Shown here: piece by piece, positions 44,302-54,480 of the stretch
Layout: each line of letters begins with the position of its first letter
How positions within the stretch are numbered: position 1 is the first letter of the stretch
DNA from: Glandiceps talaboti
Lineage: Eukaryota; Hemichordata; Enteropneusta; Spengelidae
Reading direction: 5' to 3'
Assembly (NCBI RefSeq): GCF_964340395.1
Contig: NC_135569.1
Span: forward strand, 339,501 to 403,500
DNA length: 64,000 nucleotides
Position numbers and translations under genes: made by a program
The notes under the pieces: model-generated
Databases searched by the model: none
What the model saw: only the letters and a program-made list of their open reading frames with translations
Told to the model about the DNA's origin: nothing

Positions 44302-47280
44302 ATGACAGGATTACATTTATCTATCAAGTCGCTGATTTTTCTTCTGGTTATTGACCCTGTCCTCGTACAAGCAGACGACCAGCTCTGCCATGGCGACCTC
44401 CTAGACAACACCATAATGGACTGCATGAACAAACGGTTGACTGAAATACCAACAACATTAAACCCAAGTACGTCAGAGCTGTACCTGAGTTACAACAACA
44501 TATCCACAATTGAAGAAGGTTCCCTTACCCGCTACCCTGACCTGGAGTATCTGAATTTAGGATGGAACCTATTAGACAAAATTGAAAAACATTATTTTCT
44601 TGGTATAAGACATTTAAAGACACTTAGTTTAATTAACAATCCTATAAGACATTTTGAAGACGATAGTTTTGCTGATTTGTCAGTGTTAACTAAGTTGTAT
44701 TTTGAACATTGTAATGTACAGAATCTGAACACGCACATGTTTGATCCACTTGGAAAGCTTGAAATCTTACAAATGACAAATTGTGGTATAAAAACGATTC
44801 ATTCAAATGCCTTCTGGGGTCTTTGGTCTTTAAAGTATCTAGACCTGTCCAACAACCAACTAAAATTTCTTCCACCTGATTTTCTAAAACACTTGTCCAC
44901 CCTTGAAAGTGTCGATTTGAGTGACAACCTGTTAGAAGCTCTTCCTAAGTACATGTGCGTGTTTGCATCTGGCATACGTTTTGTATCCAGCAAAGGGAAC
45001 CCAATGCGTGGTCTGAACATGGGACCTGGATGTCTGTCCCTGAAAATATTAAACGTCGCACAATGTGGATTGACCCACCTTAAAACAAGCGTTTTTGAAT
45101 CCCTGCAGTCAACCAATCTTGATCAATTGATTCTGTCTCATAATCAATTCGATACTGTAGATAAACAAGCCTTACTTCAAATCCAATCCATCGGATCAGT
45201 CGTATACCACGGTCAAGGTTATAACATGACTGACTTTTTACACTTTTTACAAGCTTTATATGGCCACAAGAATATTACTTCATTGCATGTTTCTGAATGG
45301 AATTTGATTAAATTACGCAAACAGACCTTCAGAGCACTTATTGGGGTTCCTTTGAAAGAATTGCATTTAGATTCCAACGGAATAGAGAAACTTGAGCATG
45401 GTGCGTTTTCTAAATTGCTATCTCTTAGACAGCTTTGGTTGAGCAACAACAAAATTGCTAAAATAGAAGCACGTACCTTTGCTGGTCTTCCAAGATTAGA
45501 ATTGCTCAACCTTGCAAACAACGACTTACAACGTGTTTCAGGAGGGTTTTTTGACGGCCCTTCTTCTCCAATGTCATTGAAGAATCTCGAGCTATCCCGT
45601 AACGAAATTGATTCGCTTGATGTTGAAATGTTGACAAATTTGTGGCAATTTTCCTACCTTGGTCTTTCGAGTCAACGAAGTGAACGGGTACACATTAAGG
45701 ATGATATTATCTCTCTTTTGTTACACGTGGAATACGTAGACTTGTCCAATATAGATTTAAGCTATTCTGAAACCTACATGGAAATAACTACATTACGTTC
45801 TCTACATCCCCAATATCAAAGCAACGCAACGTTTCATGAAGTGTTTCCAAAGTTGAGCAATTATAATAAATCAATCAAAATCAACTTACGAAGTTTAAAC
45901 ATCAGCTATTCAGGTATATTCCCATTCGTAGAGAATATGCTGAATTATTTGTATAACAACAACGGTGTGGTCATTATTCAGCATTTTTATGCTGATGGCG
46001 TTTTAGACAGGAGTCAACCAGGTCCCTTCCCAATACAAATTATACAACTGCTAAAATATTCTAAGTCAATTTCGCTTGGATACAATAATATTGATTCGAT
46101 ACCACAGCGTAGCTTCGTTAATTCTGGTCAGTTAACAAGGCTTGATTTAAGTTTCAATGCTATATCATCTCTGACGAAAAACACTTGGGAAGGACTGATA
46201 AATTTGCAATACCTGAGTATACAAAATAATTACTTCACTGTATTATTCCCAGATTATTTTTACAACCTGCCAGCTTTAGTGGAACTCAAGTTACAAGGTA
46301 ATCCTCTTTACTGCGATTGTCATCTCGCAGTCTTCCTTATGTCTCTCAAAGCAGTGTTGTTACCAGTTGAACCTAAACATGGAAAAAGATTACCGTATTA
46401 TTTTCAAGACTACGAGTACACGTGTAGTAACATGCATATCACGTTTTTATCTAACGATCCTTTCTGTGCCTCGGCACCTAGATCGTATATATTTCTACCA
46501 ATATCGCTATTTATCACTGGTATTATGGTAGCATGTCTCCTTGTGGCGTCATCGATGTGGGCTTCTAGAGTACGGGAAAAGTTTAAAACATCTTCATATA
46601 GCGAATTTCAAAATATAGACGGGAGAGGTGGTAAAACAAAGAAAGGCAAACAGGCTAGTATGACGCAACAAATGCAAAAATGCTATGATTACGACGTCAA
46701 TATTGTTTATACAGAAACGGATAGAGATTGGGCAGAAGCAAATATTGCTACCCCTCTTCATGACAATCACAAATTAAAAGTCTGTACCAAAGAAAGGGAA
46801 TTCATACCAGGATACAAAACAGATGCAAGTATCAAAGCAATTTCAAAGAGCAACAAAACCATTTTTGTTCTTAGTAATGAATTTATACATCAGCAAAGAT
46901 GTGAATATGAACTAAAGATGGCCTTACAAGAAAAAGAAAAGAACAGGAACGTTGTGTTACTTGTAGCTAAAGAAGACGTTCGTCAGCAAGTCAGGACAAC
47001 CATGCTTCCTAATGTTATGTTTGAAAATCATAAAGTGTACCCAAATAGTGATAATCCGAGAGATATTAAGACATTCTTTGACTGGTTAGTGAAGGAAATC
47101 AAAACTCCAAGTAAGAGGCATAGTAAAGCGAATAAGAAATGTTGTCGAAGTAAGTGTGCTAAGGACAAGGAGAAATGTTGTCCTAGTACATGCATTTCAC
47201 AGTGTGGACTAGGCTGTGGAGATTCAATAAATAGTCTTACAATCTCTGAAACAGATATTATAATGGAAAGTTCTGTCTAA
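44302..47280 (+). CDS. Toll-like receptor, single coding exon, 992 aa
   Basis: Membrane pattern-recognition receptor that signals through a TIR domain. The ATG in caccATGA is followed by a signal peptide (about 1-24), an N-terminal Cys pair (C29, C41) and a long series of leucine-rich repeats, for example LKYLDLSNNQLKFLPPDF and LRQLWLSNNKIAKIE. One C-terminal LRR cap begins GNPLYCDCHL (C671, C673). A transmembrane helix lies at about 729-754. The TIR domain at about 794-930 has box 1 (YDVNIVYTE), box 2 VCTKEREFIPG with the signalling Pro at 836, and box 3 FFDW at 925-928. A single cysteine cluster puts it in the vertebrate-like single-cluster class. The tail after the TIR has eight Cys at about 943-975 and ends ESSV. 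No introns interrupt the coding region. The ligand cannot be inferred. Confidence 0.96.
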   Translation: MTGLHLSIKSLIFLLVIDPVLVQADDQLCHGDLLDNTIMDCMNKRLTEIPTTLNPSTSELYLSYNNISTIEEGSLTRYPDLEYLNLGWNLLDKIEKHYFLGIRHLKTLSLINNPIRHFEDDSFADLSVLTKLYFEHCNVQNLNTHMFDPLGKLEILQMTNCGIKTIHSNAFWGLWSLKYLDLSNNQLKFLPPDFLKHLSTLESVDLSDNLLEALPKYMCVFASGIRFVSSKGNPMRGLNMGPGCLSLKILNVAQCGLTHLKTSVFESLQSTNLDQLILSHNQFDTVDKQALLQIQSIGSVVYHGQGYNMTDFLHFLQALYGHKNITSLHVSEWNLIKLRKQTFRALIGVPLKELHLDSNGIEKLEHGAFSKLLSLRQLWLSNNKIAKIEARTFAGLPRLELLNLANNDLQRVSGGFFDGPSSPMSLKNLELSRNEIDSLDVEMLTNLWQFSYLGLSSQRSERVHIKDDIISLLLHVEYVDLSNIDLSYSETYMEITTLRSLHPQYQSNATFHEVFPKLSNYNKSIKINLRSLNISYSGIFPFVENMLNYLYNNNGVVIIQHFYADGVLDRSQPGPFPIQIIQLLKYSKSISLGYNNIDSIPQRSFVNSGQLTRLDLSFNAISSLTKNTWEGLINLQYLSIQNNYFTVLFPDYFYNLPALVELKLQGNPLYCDCHLAVFLMSLKAVLLPVEPKHGKRLPYYFQDYEYTCSNMHITFLSNDPFCASAPRSYIFLPISLFITGIMVACLLVASSMWASRVREKFKTSSYSEFQNIDGRGGKTKKGKQASMTQQMQKCYDYDVNIVYTETDRDWAEANIATPLHDNHKLKVCTKEREFIPGYKTDASIKAISKSNKTIFVLSNEFIHQQRCEYELKMALQEKEKNRNVVLLVAKEDVRQQVRTTMLPNVMFENHKVYPNSDNPRDIKTFFDWLVKEIKTPSKRHSKANKKCCRSKCAKDKEKCCPSTCISQCGLGCGDSINSLTISETDIIMESSV

Positions 47281-49765
47281 AGCAAAGAAATATATTCGTG
47301 CCTTTTAATTTATTTCATACCCACTGACAAATCGTATGCTTTGCTAATTCATTGCTTACCCACAGATAAATCTTGGATTATGCAAGAAATCAGTTAAAGT
47401 CAAATACATTGATCTGGTCATATTTGTTCAAAATAGTTATTGAAATATGTAAACTTGTATAAGTTATAAGGTTAACAACTATGAAATGTCTGTCTCTGAT
47501 TTTCAGAGTCCCTACCAATTTCTTGTATAAAGCATCATTATTTAGTTGATGACGTATATAGACGAGTGTGAGCGAGTGCGTGTAAGGAGTAGACCGGTCA
47601 AAATCAACAAGGGTATACCATCCCAGAAGTGATTTACTGCTATTATATTATATTATACCAGTGTAGTGATATTTACGGTGAAACTTTTTGAAATGTGAAA
47701 AAAACTGGAGTTTGGAGTGGAAATCCAATGGATCGGCCCCAGTATCTGAATATTTGCTGAATTTGTTTATGATTACTTCGAATTTATACTATTAGGTCAG
47801 AGGTAAATAACATCAATAAACTTACATTTAAACAACAAATCGTTTACCACAGTGCAGACGATGTATGTAGTTTTGTTTATGTTGTACACCGTGTGGTGAG
47901 TTAACTTGTGAAAGGTTTGAAGCTAGACTCGCTTTGTGCCAGATTTACACACATCATCTGCCAGGCCATGTGTACGTTTTGAAGGAGTCAAGAACAACGG
48001 AATAGGCCTATGCTAAAACGTTCGAGCTCTCTCTGCTAATGCAGCTATCCGTGATTGTCAGCAAATAAGGGTGGGTTATCTCGTTTTACCAATACACAAA
48101 GGAAGGGGTCACAGTTTATTTGCCGAATACTATAATACTGTAATCGACTGATTTCGAGCAATGACCAACTGCTTGATGTTGGCATGCGATTAATAGAATA
48201 ATAAAACGTTTTTATTCGTCATGAAATTTCCTTTGCATTGACAGGAACCACATACTATTAACCACATAGATTAGATTACATTTACTCCATTAATAAATCC
48301 ATGAAAAGTAAAGATTACAATATATACAAATAAATATATTTAGCAGTGATTACATGTTATTAATGAGTTAAATTGATCTTGGCATGAAACTAAACTTAAA
48401 CCTGTTTGTACGTGCATGTGTTACTCTGAGGCGACGGCCATTTGTGAGATATTCATATTATGTAAGTAGTGGATGTGTTGGAGCTATGGTAATTTTTGTA
48501 GCAGTCTTAACCGCTTTGTCTTTACACACAATATAGAGTTATCAGAAGTGCCTAAGGCTCTAACACAGTTGGGTGTTATGCATTCTCCTGTTTATATGGT
48601 TAAGAGTTCACCAGGTCTCAAACTGCTAAAATGTGAACCCCCTTACCCCTTGCCCTCTCCCTTGTATTTACTGAAGGCTCCCTAAGTCTTATTAACAACA
48701 TATCTGTAACTATTATTAAACAATAAAAAATTAATCGATCCAAAGACATTCATCAGTTTGTTTTCATGATATGTATAACGATAAACATTCAGTCCACTGA
48801 AGAAGTAAATCGAGTCTAGATGAAATATTTCCTGCTCGTGATAAAATAACATATATTATATATTATTATCTTGATATTGAGTTATATGCCCGAGGTGCTA
48901 GGATATGTTATAATATACCTAGTGTTAATGCTGTGCCATGATTCGCTAGAATCAGTCACGTGATAGGAAAATAGAATGACTACTTCCCTTGGGGAAATAG
49001 TCCCATCAATTTTTACATGGTCACGTGACCACCGCGCGTTCACAGCAGGTCAAAATGGCAGCTTCTCAGTGACGATGTCGTCTGCCACCGCGAGTTCACA
49101 GCATGAGGTATATTATAAAACACATATTGCCTGGCCTATATTCGGGCTATAGCACCCGTTCATTACCCCCTCGTGACTGTGAGTTACCAGAATCACATGC
49201 TATTTCCCTCGGCCGTTGGCCTCGGGAAATAGCATGTGATTCTGGTAACTCACAGTCCCTCGGGTGTAATAAACGGGTGCTATAGCCCTCATGGCCAGGC
49301 AATATGTGTTCAATATGCACGACGGGTAGCAGAGTATGTTTTATGGCAGAATTTTCCATTTACAAACGTGTATTCATCACAAATAGATGTTGATTTTGAT
49401 GCACAGAAATTTTCGTTTTGTTTCTGCATGTCAAAATAGTTCCAGGTTGATTTCAGTCAATATGAAAAAAGAGTTCCGGGTCATTTTCGGTCAGTACCGT
49501 AATATATACTGCTAGGTCATAATCACTTTCCCCATTGAAAACAATGCATTACGGGGTGGTCCAGTGTAAGTGACATATAATAAATAGGCATCTTTATCAG
49601 TTGTGCATAATTATGACAATCTTCTTAAACATAAGGCATTGTTCTTGGGGATGTCCATACAAATGTATGCACATAGTGCAATGCATGCTCATGTCATAGT
49701 GAAGTGTATATGCACATTTAGATGTCATAGTGAAATGTGTCCATATAATAAAATGTACACTCCTG
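47281..49765. other. Intergenic region after the TLR
   Basis: AATAAA at 47815-47820 is the first good poly(A) signal after the TLR stop and may end its transcript. No further gene is evident. A GC-richer part near 48.9-49.3 kb holds a large foldback element. Confidence 0.55.
49106..49315. mobile_element. Foldback element with about 100-bp arms
   Basis: The arms are near-perfect complements: aacacatattgcctggcc, gggctatagcacccgtt and gtgactgtgagttaccagaa on the left mirror aacgggtgctatagccc and ggccaggcaatatgtgtt on the right. The turn is at about 49207-49220 (ccctcggccgttggcctcgg). Weakly related words (gaatcagtcacgtgata) lie just upstream at 48.95 kb. No coding capacity. Confidence 0.8.
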
Positions 49766-50830
49766 CTAATCAAGAGGCAATCTTCTTTCCCATAGCATGT
49801 TATAAACGGGCATGGATTCTTCAATTGCTATTTGAAATTCGCGGGGTAAAACCGAAATGTCAGCATCATTGGGTTTCCATGGTATCTCCTGTTTAAATCC
49901 ATTACTTTGTAGCATATCACCAAACCAAATTTCATAATCTTTATACGGATCGCTGACCATCATATACCCGGGCATGCTACTGCGATCCCAGTGTAACATA
50001 CTCTCGTTGAAATACAACCCAACGGCGTGGCAGTATTTCTCGAACATTTTCGCGGGATCATGTTGAATATCATCTGCGTCGACAACAACGATTTGTCTGT
50101 CTGTCACGGTCATCTTAATGACGTAATCATACAGCTCGCCAATGGATTTAAAGTTTGTAAAGTCCGACGGCCAGGGTTTGTCACAGTTGATGGAAGACTT
50201 TTTCGTGACCTTGTAGAGTGATAAAAACACCTTGACGGGATGACGTATCAGAAACGTGTGTTGATATCCAGTTGGTAGATAGTCCAGTTTGGATGTAACT
50301 TTATACGCCATGTCTTTCATTACTACATGACTTTCTGTGGGGGTCTCCTTGTCAAGTATTCGCTTGACATCTTCAAATTTACATCTAGGCTTGAATGGTA
50401 TATCCTCGTATAATTGGCTGAGTCTATCCTCACCAAAGTAGTAGGCATCATCATAGATTTCGAAGTATACTTTCACTTTCGGTGAATTTGCAATCACTCG
50501 ACAAAAAGCTGATGATAAACTACGTGGTGAAGTCCATATCATAATTTTTCTTATGTTGTCCATAATGTTCAGTTCAGAGGGGTAGGTAAGAAATCTTAGC
50601 GACGATCCAAATATCGCTAACGCTGCTAACAGACAAATTCTCTGTAGTTGCCATACTTTATTATTCAAAGCCCAATCACGCAGTGAAAATATTACGACAG
50701 ATGTTAAATCTAAATATTCATAGCGTACATACAGGTAAAAGTAGGGCAATGGAAGACACGTTGTCATTCCTCGCACAGTAAAGGGCGGGCAGTGTGGTGA
50801 GCTAATGGGCATTATAGACGTGTATAGCAT
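49766..50830 (-). CDS. Sulfotransferase-like P-loop protein, intronless, up to 354 aa
   Basis: The protein resembles the sulfotransferase-fold family often labelled branched-chain aminotransferase-like in invertebrates and plants. IMIWTSPRSLSSAFCR (96-111) fits the 5'-phosphosulfate-binding loop, and FLIRHPVKVFLSLYK with R196, H197, P198 and S204 fits the 3'-phosphate-binding motif of PAPS enzymes. The first ATG at 50830 adds an 89-residue N-terminus with a hydrophobic stretch (LLAALAIFGSSLRFL). The second candidate, ATG at 50563, starts MDNIRKIMIWTSPRS and gives 265 aa, closer to the usual start of this family. If the long form is used it could be anchored in the secretory pathway. No splice sites interrupt the frame. 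Substrate and even catalytic activity are unknown. Confidence 0.8.
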   Translation of the reverse strand: MLYTSIMPISSPHCPPFTVRGMTTCLPLPYFYLYVRYEYLDLTSVVIFSLRDWALNNKVWQLQRICLLAALAIFGSSLRFLTYPSELNIMDNIRKIMIWTSPRSLSSAFCRVIANSPKVKVYFEIYDDAYYFGEDRLSQLYEDIPFKPRCKFEDVKRILDKETPTESHVVMKDMAYKVTSKLDYLPTGYQHTFLIRHPVKVFLSLYKVTKKSSINCDKPWPSDFTNFKSIGELYDYVIKMTVTDRQIVVVDADDIQHDPAKMFEKYCHAVGLYFNESMLHWDRSSMPGYMMVSDPYKDYEIWFGDMLQSNGFKQEIPWKPNDADISVLPREFQIAIEESMPVYNMLWERRLPLD

Positions 50831-51099
50831 TCAGTTAGCTAATCCATCAAGGATGCGAAACATAAGCGACATCTCCTTAGTTTCCTTACCCACACCCGTA
50901 CAGACCGATCAGTTTCTCCGGCCTGGGAGGGGGAGGGGACGGTGGATTTTTCTATCGGGTCTACGAAAAGTCACTGACCCCCTCTCTCTGGAAAACCCAA
51001 AAACAGGCTGACCTCACCCATCACTCAATTCTAAAACATGGTGACACCCCCCCCCCCCCCAATATATCATATTTACATGACAGGTATTTGATCGTGACT

Positions 51100-51235
51100 C
51101 ATCATGGACATGGACATGTGTTAGAGTGTCATACCAAATACATGGTATGTACATGTATAGTTGTGTTAGAGTGTCATACCAAATACATGGTATGTACATG
51201 ATTGTATAGTTGTGTTAGAGTGTCATACCAGGTGA
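51100..51235. repeat. Tandem repeat, about 2.5 copies of 50-54 bp
   Basis: gtgttagagtgtcatacca and aatacatggtatgtacatg recur in the same order. Confidence 0.8.
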
Positions 51236-53269
51236 AGTAATATAATAATGAATTATAGGTAGGAAACATGGAAAAGAAAACATTCCACAGTTCAGAGAAG
51301 GTCATCCCACTGTAGGCTCATGTGTTTTTTTCTTCCATCAAAATCCAAAACACAATGAGCGCCTATCAAAAATTTCCAAAACAGGATGACCCCTACCAAT
51401 TTCAAAAACAGGGTGACCCCCCCCCCCATCCACCACCCCACACCCAAAGCCGAAACTGACCAGTCCCTTACAGTAAGATAATGAATACTTCAGAATAAAC
51501 CAAAAAAAAAGCTCGCATCCCAACCTTACAACAAAAGGCAATATTGTTGAGCGGAGTGATGAGGCTTTTGTTCTCACTTGTAACTCAAAATAGTTGGCGT
51601 GAATTTACAGACTGATTAGCATATTGGAAACCATGTTGTAACTTGTTCTCTTTGCTCCTGAAAAAGCGCTCAACATTACCGATTGGAGGTTCGTTGTAGC
51701 TCAATTTGAGCACTCATATACTTGTAAAGGTGTCTAGCATCACGTATTTCTTATTTGGAGAAGAAAATAGCCTCAATGGCATTGAAGCACAACTGTATTT
51801 GGCTGTTGCTATGGGCGTGGTCTAGTTGCTAGGCATATTTGCTTGTATTTTTTGAATCTTTACTTGCTTGCCTATTTATCCATTATCTTTACAATATAGT
51901 CCATGAATTGACTGTTACTATTAGCGTGGTCTTGTTACTAGGCATATTGCCTACATTTTTGGAATATTTATTAACTTACCTACCCATCCCTATTGTCATC
52001 TTTGTAATGTGCATCATCATTTCACTGTTGCTAAGGGCATTTTCATGGTTGCTATGGCCAGTTTTGTCAAAATGTTTTGAACGATAACTGCAGAATACCC
52101 CCAGAAATATCCCCACCAAGAGTCAGCCCATTCACCATGCAGCTTTCAAGATGTATGTTTTTGACCAAAATTGAGAGACTTTTAGACCCAATTTGCATAT
52201 CACCAACGGGATTATCATGTTGCGAATACACATTCATCTGCACGCCCCCAGACGCACCCCATTAAATTTCAACCCAATCTGATCAGTAGTAATGGAATTA
52301 TAAAGTTTTCACAGAAAGACTATTTTTAAGCCCTAATTTGCATATCACTTTTGGGGTCATTTTGTCATGAACAATTCTTAATCTAAACACCCCTAAGAAG
52401 GTTCCCACGAAATTTCAGACTGATCTCCCCAGTAGTTATTTTACCAAAAACCACACCTTTTACCCAAATCACACATCTGTGGTAAGATCATTTTGATTTG
52501 AACAATTTCCAAACTAGACATCCAAGGTAATATACTCACCAAATATTATGGCAATCGGTCCAGTGGTTTTTGACTGTAAGCTATTTTCTAATTTCAGACA
52601 ATGCTCAAAATATTGTTGCGGAAAGCTTGCGGGTGTCACGCCCCCGGGTGCCTATATTTGGTTGGTACCTTACTGGAGAAAGTCGGATTTTTCCCTGTAT
52701 TTCAGGTCTAGAAATCCCGTGTCTTAGTTGAAGCACATTTTTCATATGCCAGTCAGTTGCTGAGGGGCGGAGTCTTGGTGACATGGTCAGGTAGCTATAG
52801 CAACACTTTTGTCCCATGCTCTCGCTCTCTTGCTGGTCACGGTGTAGTCAACATTATGTCAAATACGCTCTTGACATAATCTCTTGGTTTACCGTCATTT
52901 TCACTTCTTTTCTGTTAAAACCTACTTCTTCATTTAAGTAATCGTTTTCTTGCATGCCTCTGTGAGGTTGAGTCGTTGGTTTTCACGAATTGGTCGTGAT
53001 ATTTCAGGTTTCTTGGGTTGTGCCGTAGTCTAGAGACGCTGCCGTTGGCGAATGTGTCTGTACTCAATTTTTATAGTGTATATGTTCTGTCATACACAAG
53101 GTCAATCGAACAGCTTGGTGTGACGGAGTGGGTTTTTCACTCTTATCGAAGGCTTGCTAAGACTACAACTTATTAGCTTTCGTAGGCAATCTATTCTAAT
53201 GTTTTATTAGGTGTTAAATATCAGAGTTTCTCGTGTACTTTCCACGAGTTCCTCACTATTGTTAATATC

Positions 53270-53775
53270 TGCCCAGTATCTTTCAGTGATCATTCCCCAG
53301 TTTACATTTTCCGGGTTTCCAGCGATTCCAACAGGGGACCATCCTCGATTGGATGTTTAAATGTAGTCTATTAAATGATAAAAATTACCAGGAGGAGATT
53401 AAGGGAAAAAATTAAAGAATGGATTGAAAAATATACTGATATTGAGTGTAAAAGGTTAAGTTCCTATGGGATCTTATTAAATATAAAATTCGAAAATGTA
53501 TCATTTATTATAGCAAGCAAAAGACCTTTGCTGTAAATTGAAAGACCTGGAAAAGAAATTAAATGAATTAGATATTTTATATAGCACCAACGCATCTTGT
53601 GAAAATGCTGAGCTCCTTGACACCACTACGGTCGAGTTAGATAGTCTTTACGACTATATTACACAGGGATTTATTGTCCGCTCAAAGGCACAGTGATCGA
53701 AAAAGGGAGAAAAGAGTGCTGAATATTTTCTTGGTCTTGAAAAGAGAAATCAGAGCAGATCTCATACTCAAATAG
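53270..53775 (+). pseudogene. LINE relic: endonuclease end, linker and start of reverse transcriptase
   Basis: With frameshifts and stops one reads FSDHSPVY (end of an APE-type endonuclease), then WMFKCSLLNDKNYQEEI (linker typical of L1/Tx1-like LINEs), then FIVRSKAQ and GEKSAEYFLGLEKRNQ (just before RT). The order is normal within this piece, but RT itself is missing. Confidence 0.6.
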
Positions 53776-54480
53776 TGACAGGAGATGATTTTATTTCATC
53801 TCGTTTGAAATGTATTTGTTGGAATTTAAATGGTTTAAGTAGTAAGTTTATTGATAATGATTTACTTAACTACATTTCTTCCTACGATATCATCTGTTTA
53901 ACCGAGACATTGGCTAAGACTAAAATCATTTTACATTTTCTGATTTTTTTTCCATTAATGTTGTGTACGTCAGAAAGTTTGTCATTTTGGCAGACATTCG
54001 GGTAGAATATCTTTACTTGTTAGAAATTCTATCGTAACTAACGTAGAGCACCTGCCAAGCACTGGTAATGATTTTCTAAGGATCTTATTAGAATTACAAA
54101 AGATTATATAATTAACTCATTGCTCGTCTGCGTGGTATACCTATCACCTGTAGGTTCGTCGCAATATGCAAATGATGAAGCATTTTCACTACTGGAAGAG
54201 GAACTCGAAAAGTACACAAGCTCGTTCCCTAACTGTCTGACTATCATATGTGGTGACTTTAATGCTAGGTCGGGCAATATACAGGATTATTTAGAGAATG
54301 ATAATTTACCGGTTGAATTAGACGAATTTAAACTCCCAACACGTATATCATGTGACACAACTGAGAGGGAAGACATGTAGAACCTCGTAGCATGTACATC
54401 CAGAGCTAGCTAAACTGCAACACTTTGTTCTAAACAGAATTTAATTGATACTGTTTTAATTTCTGAGATGTTTGTACCTT
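53776..54480 (+). pseudogene. LINE relic: N-terminal part of an APE-type endonuclease
   Basis: Pieces in order are LKCICWNLNGLSSKF, YDIICLTETLA, GRISLLVRNSI (frame change), LLVCVVYLSPVGSSQY, TIICGDFNARSGNIQDYL and NLIDTVLISEMF. These follow the standard endonuclease order (WN-x-NGL, TET, VY-x-P, GDFNAR). Stops and frameshifts break it. It follows directly after a piece that should lie downstream of it in an intact element. Confidence 0.65.

Noticed and set aside
49147-49359. Frames in both directions over the 49.2-kb palindrome
   Set aside because: Mirror-image peptides produced by the inverted repeat, not genes.
51839-52087. Hydrophobic 82-codon plus-strand frame
   Set aside because: It lies in T-rich dispersed-repeat DNA with internally repeated words (gcgtggtct, gctaggcatat); hydrophobicity follows from T-rich codons.
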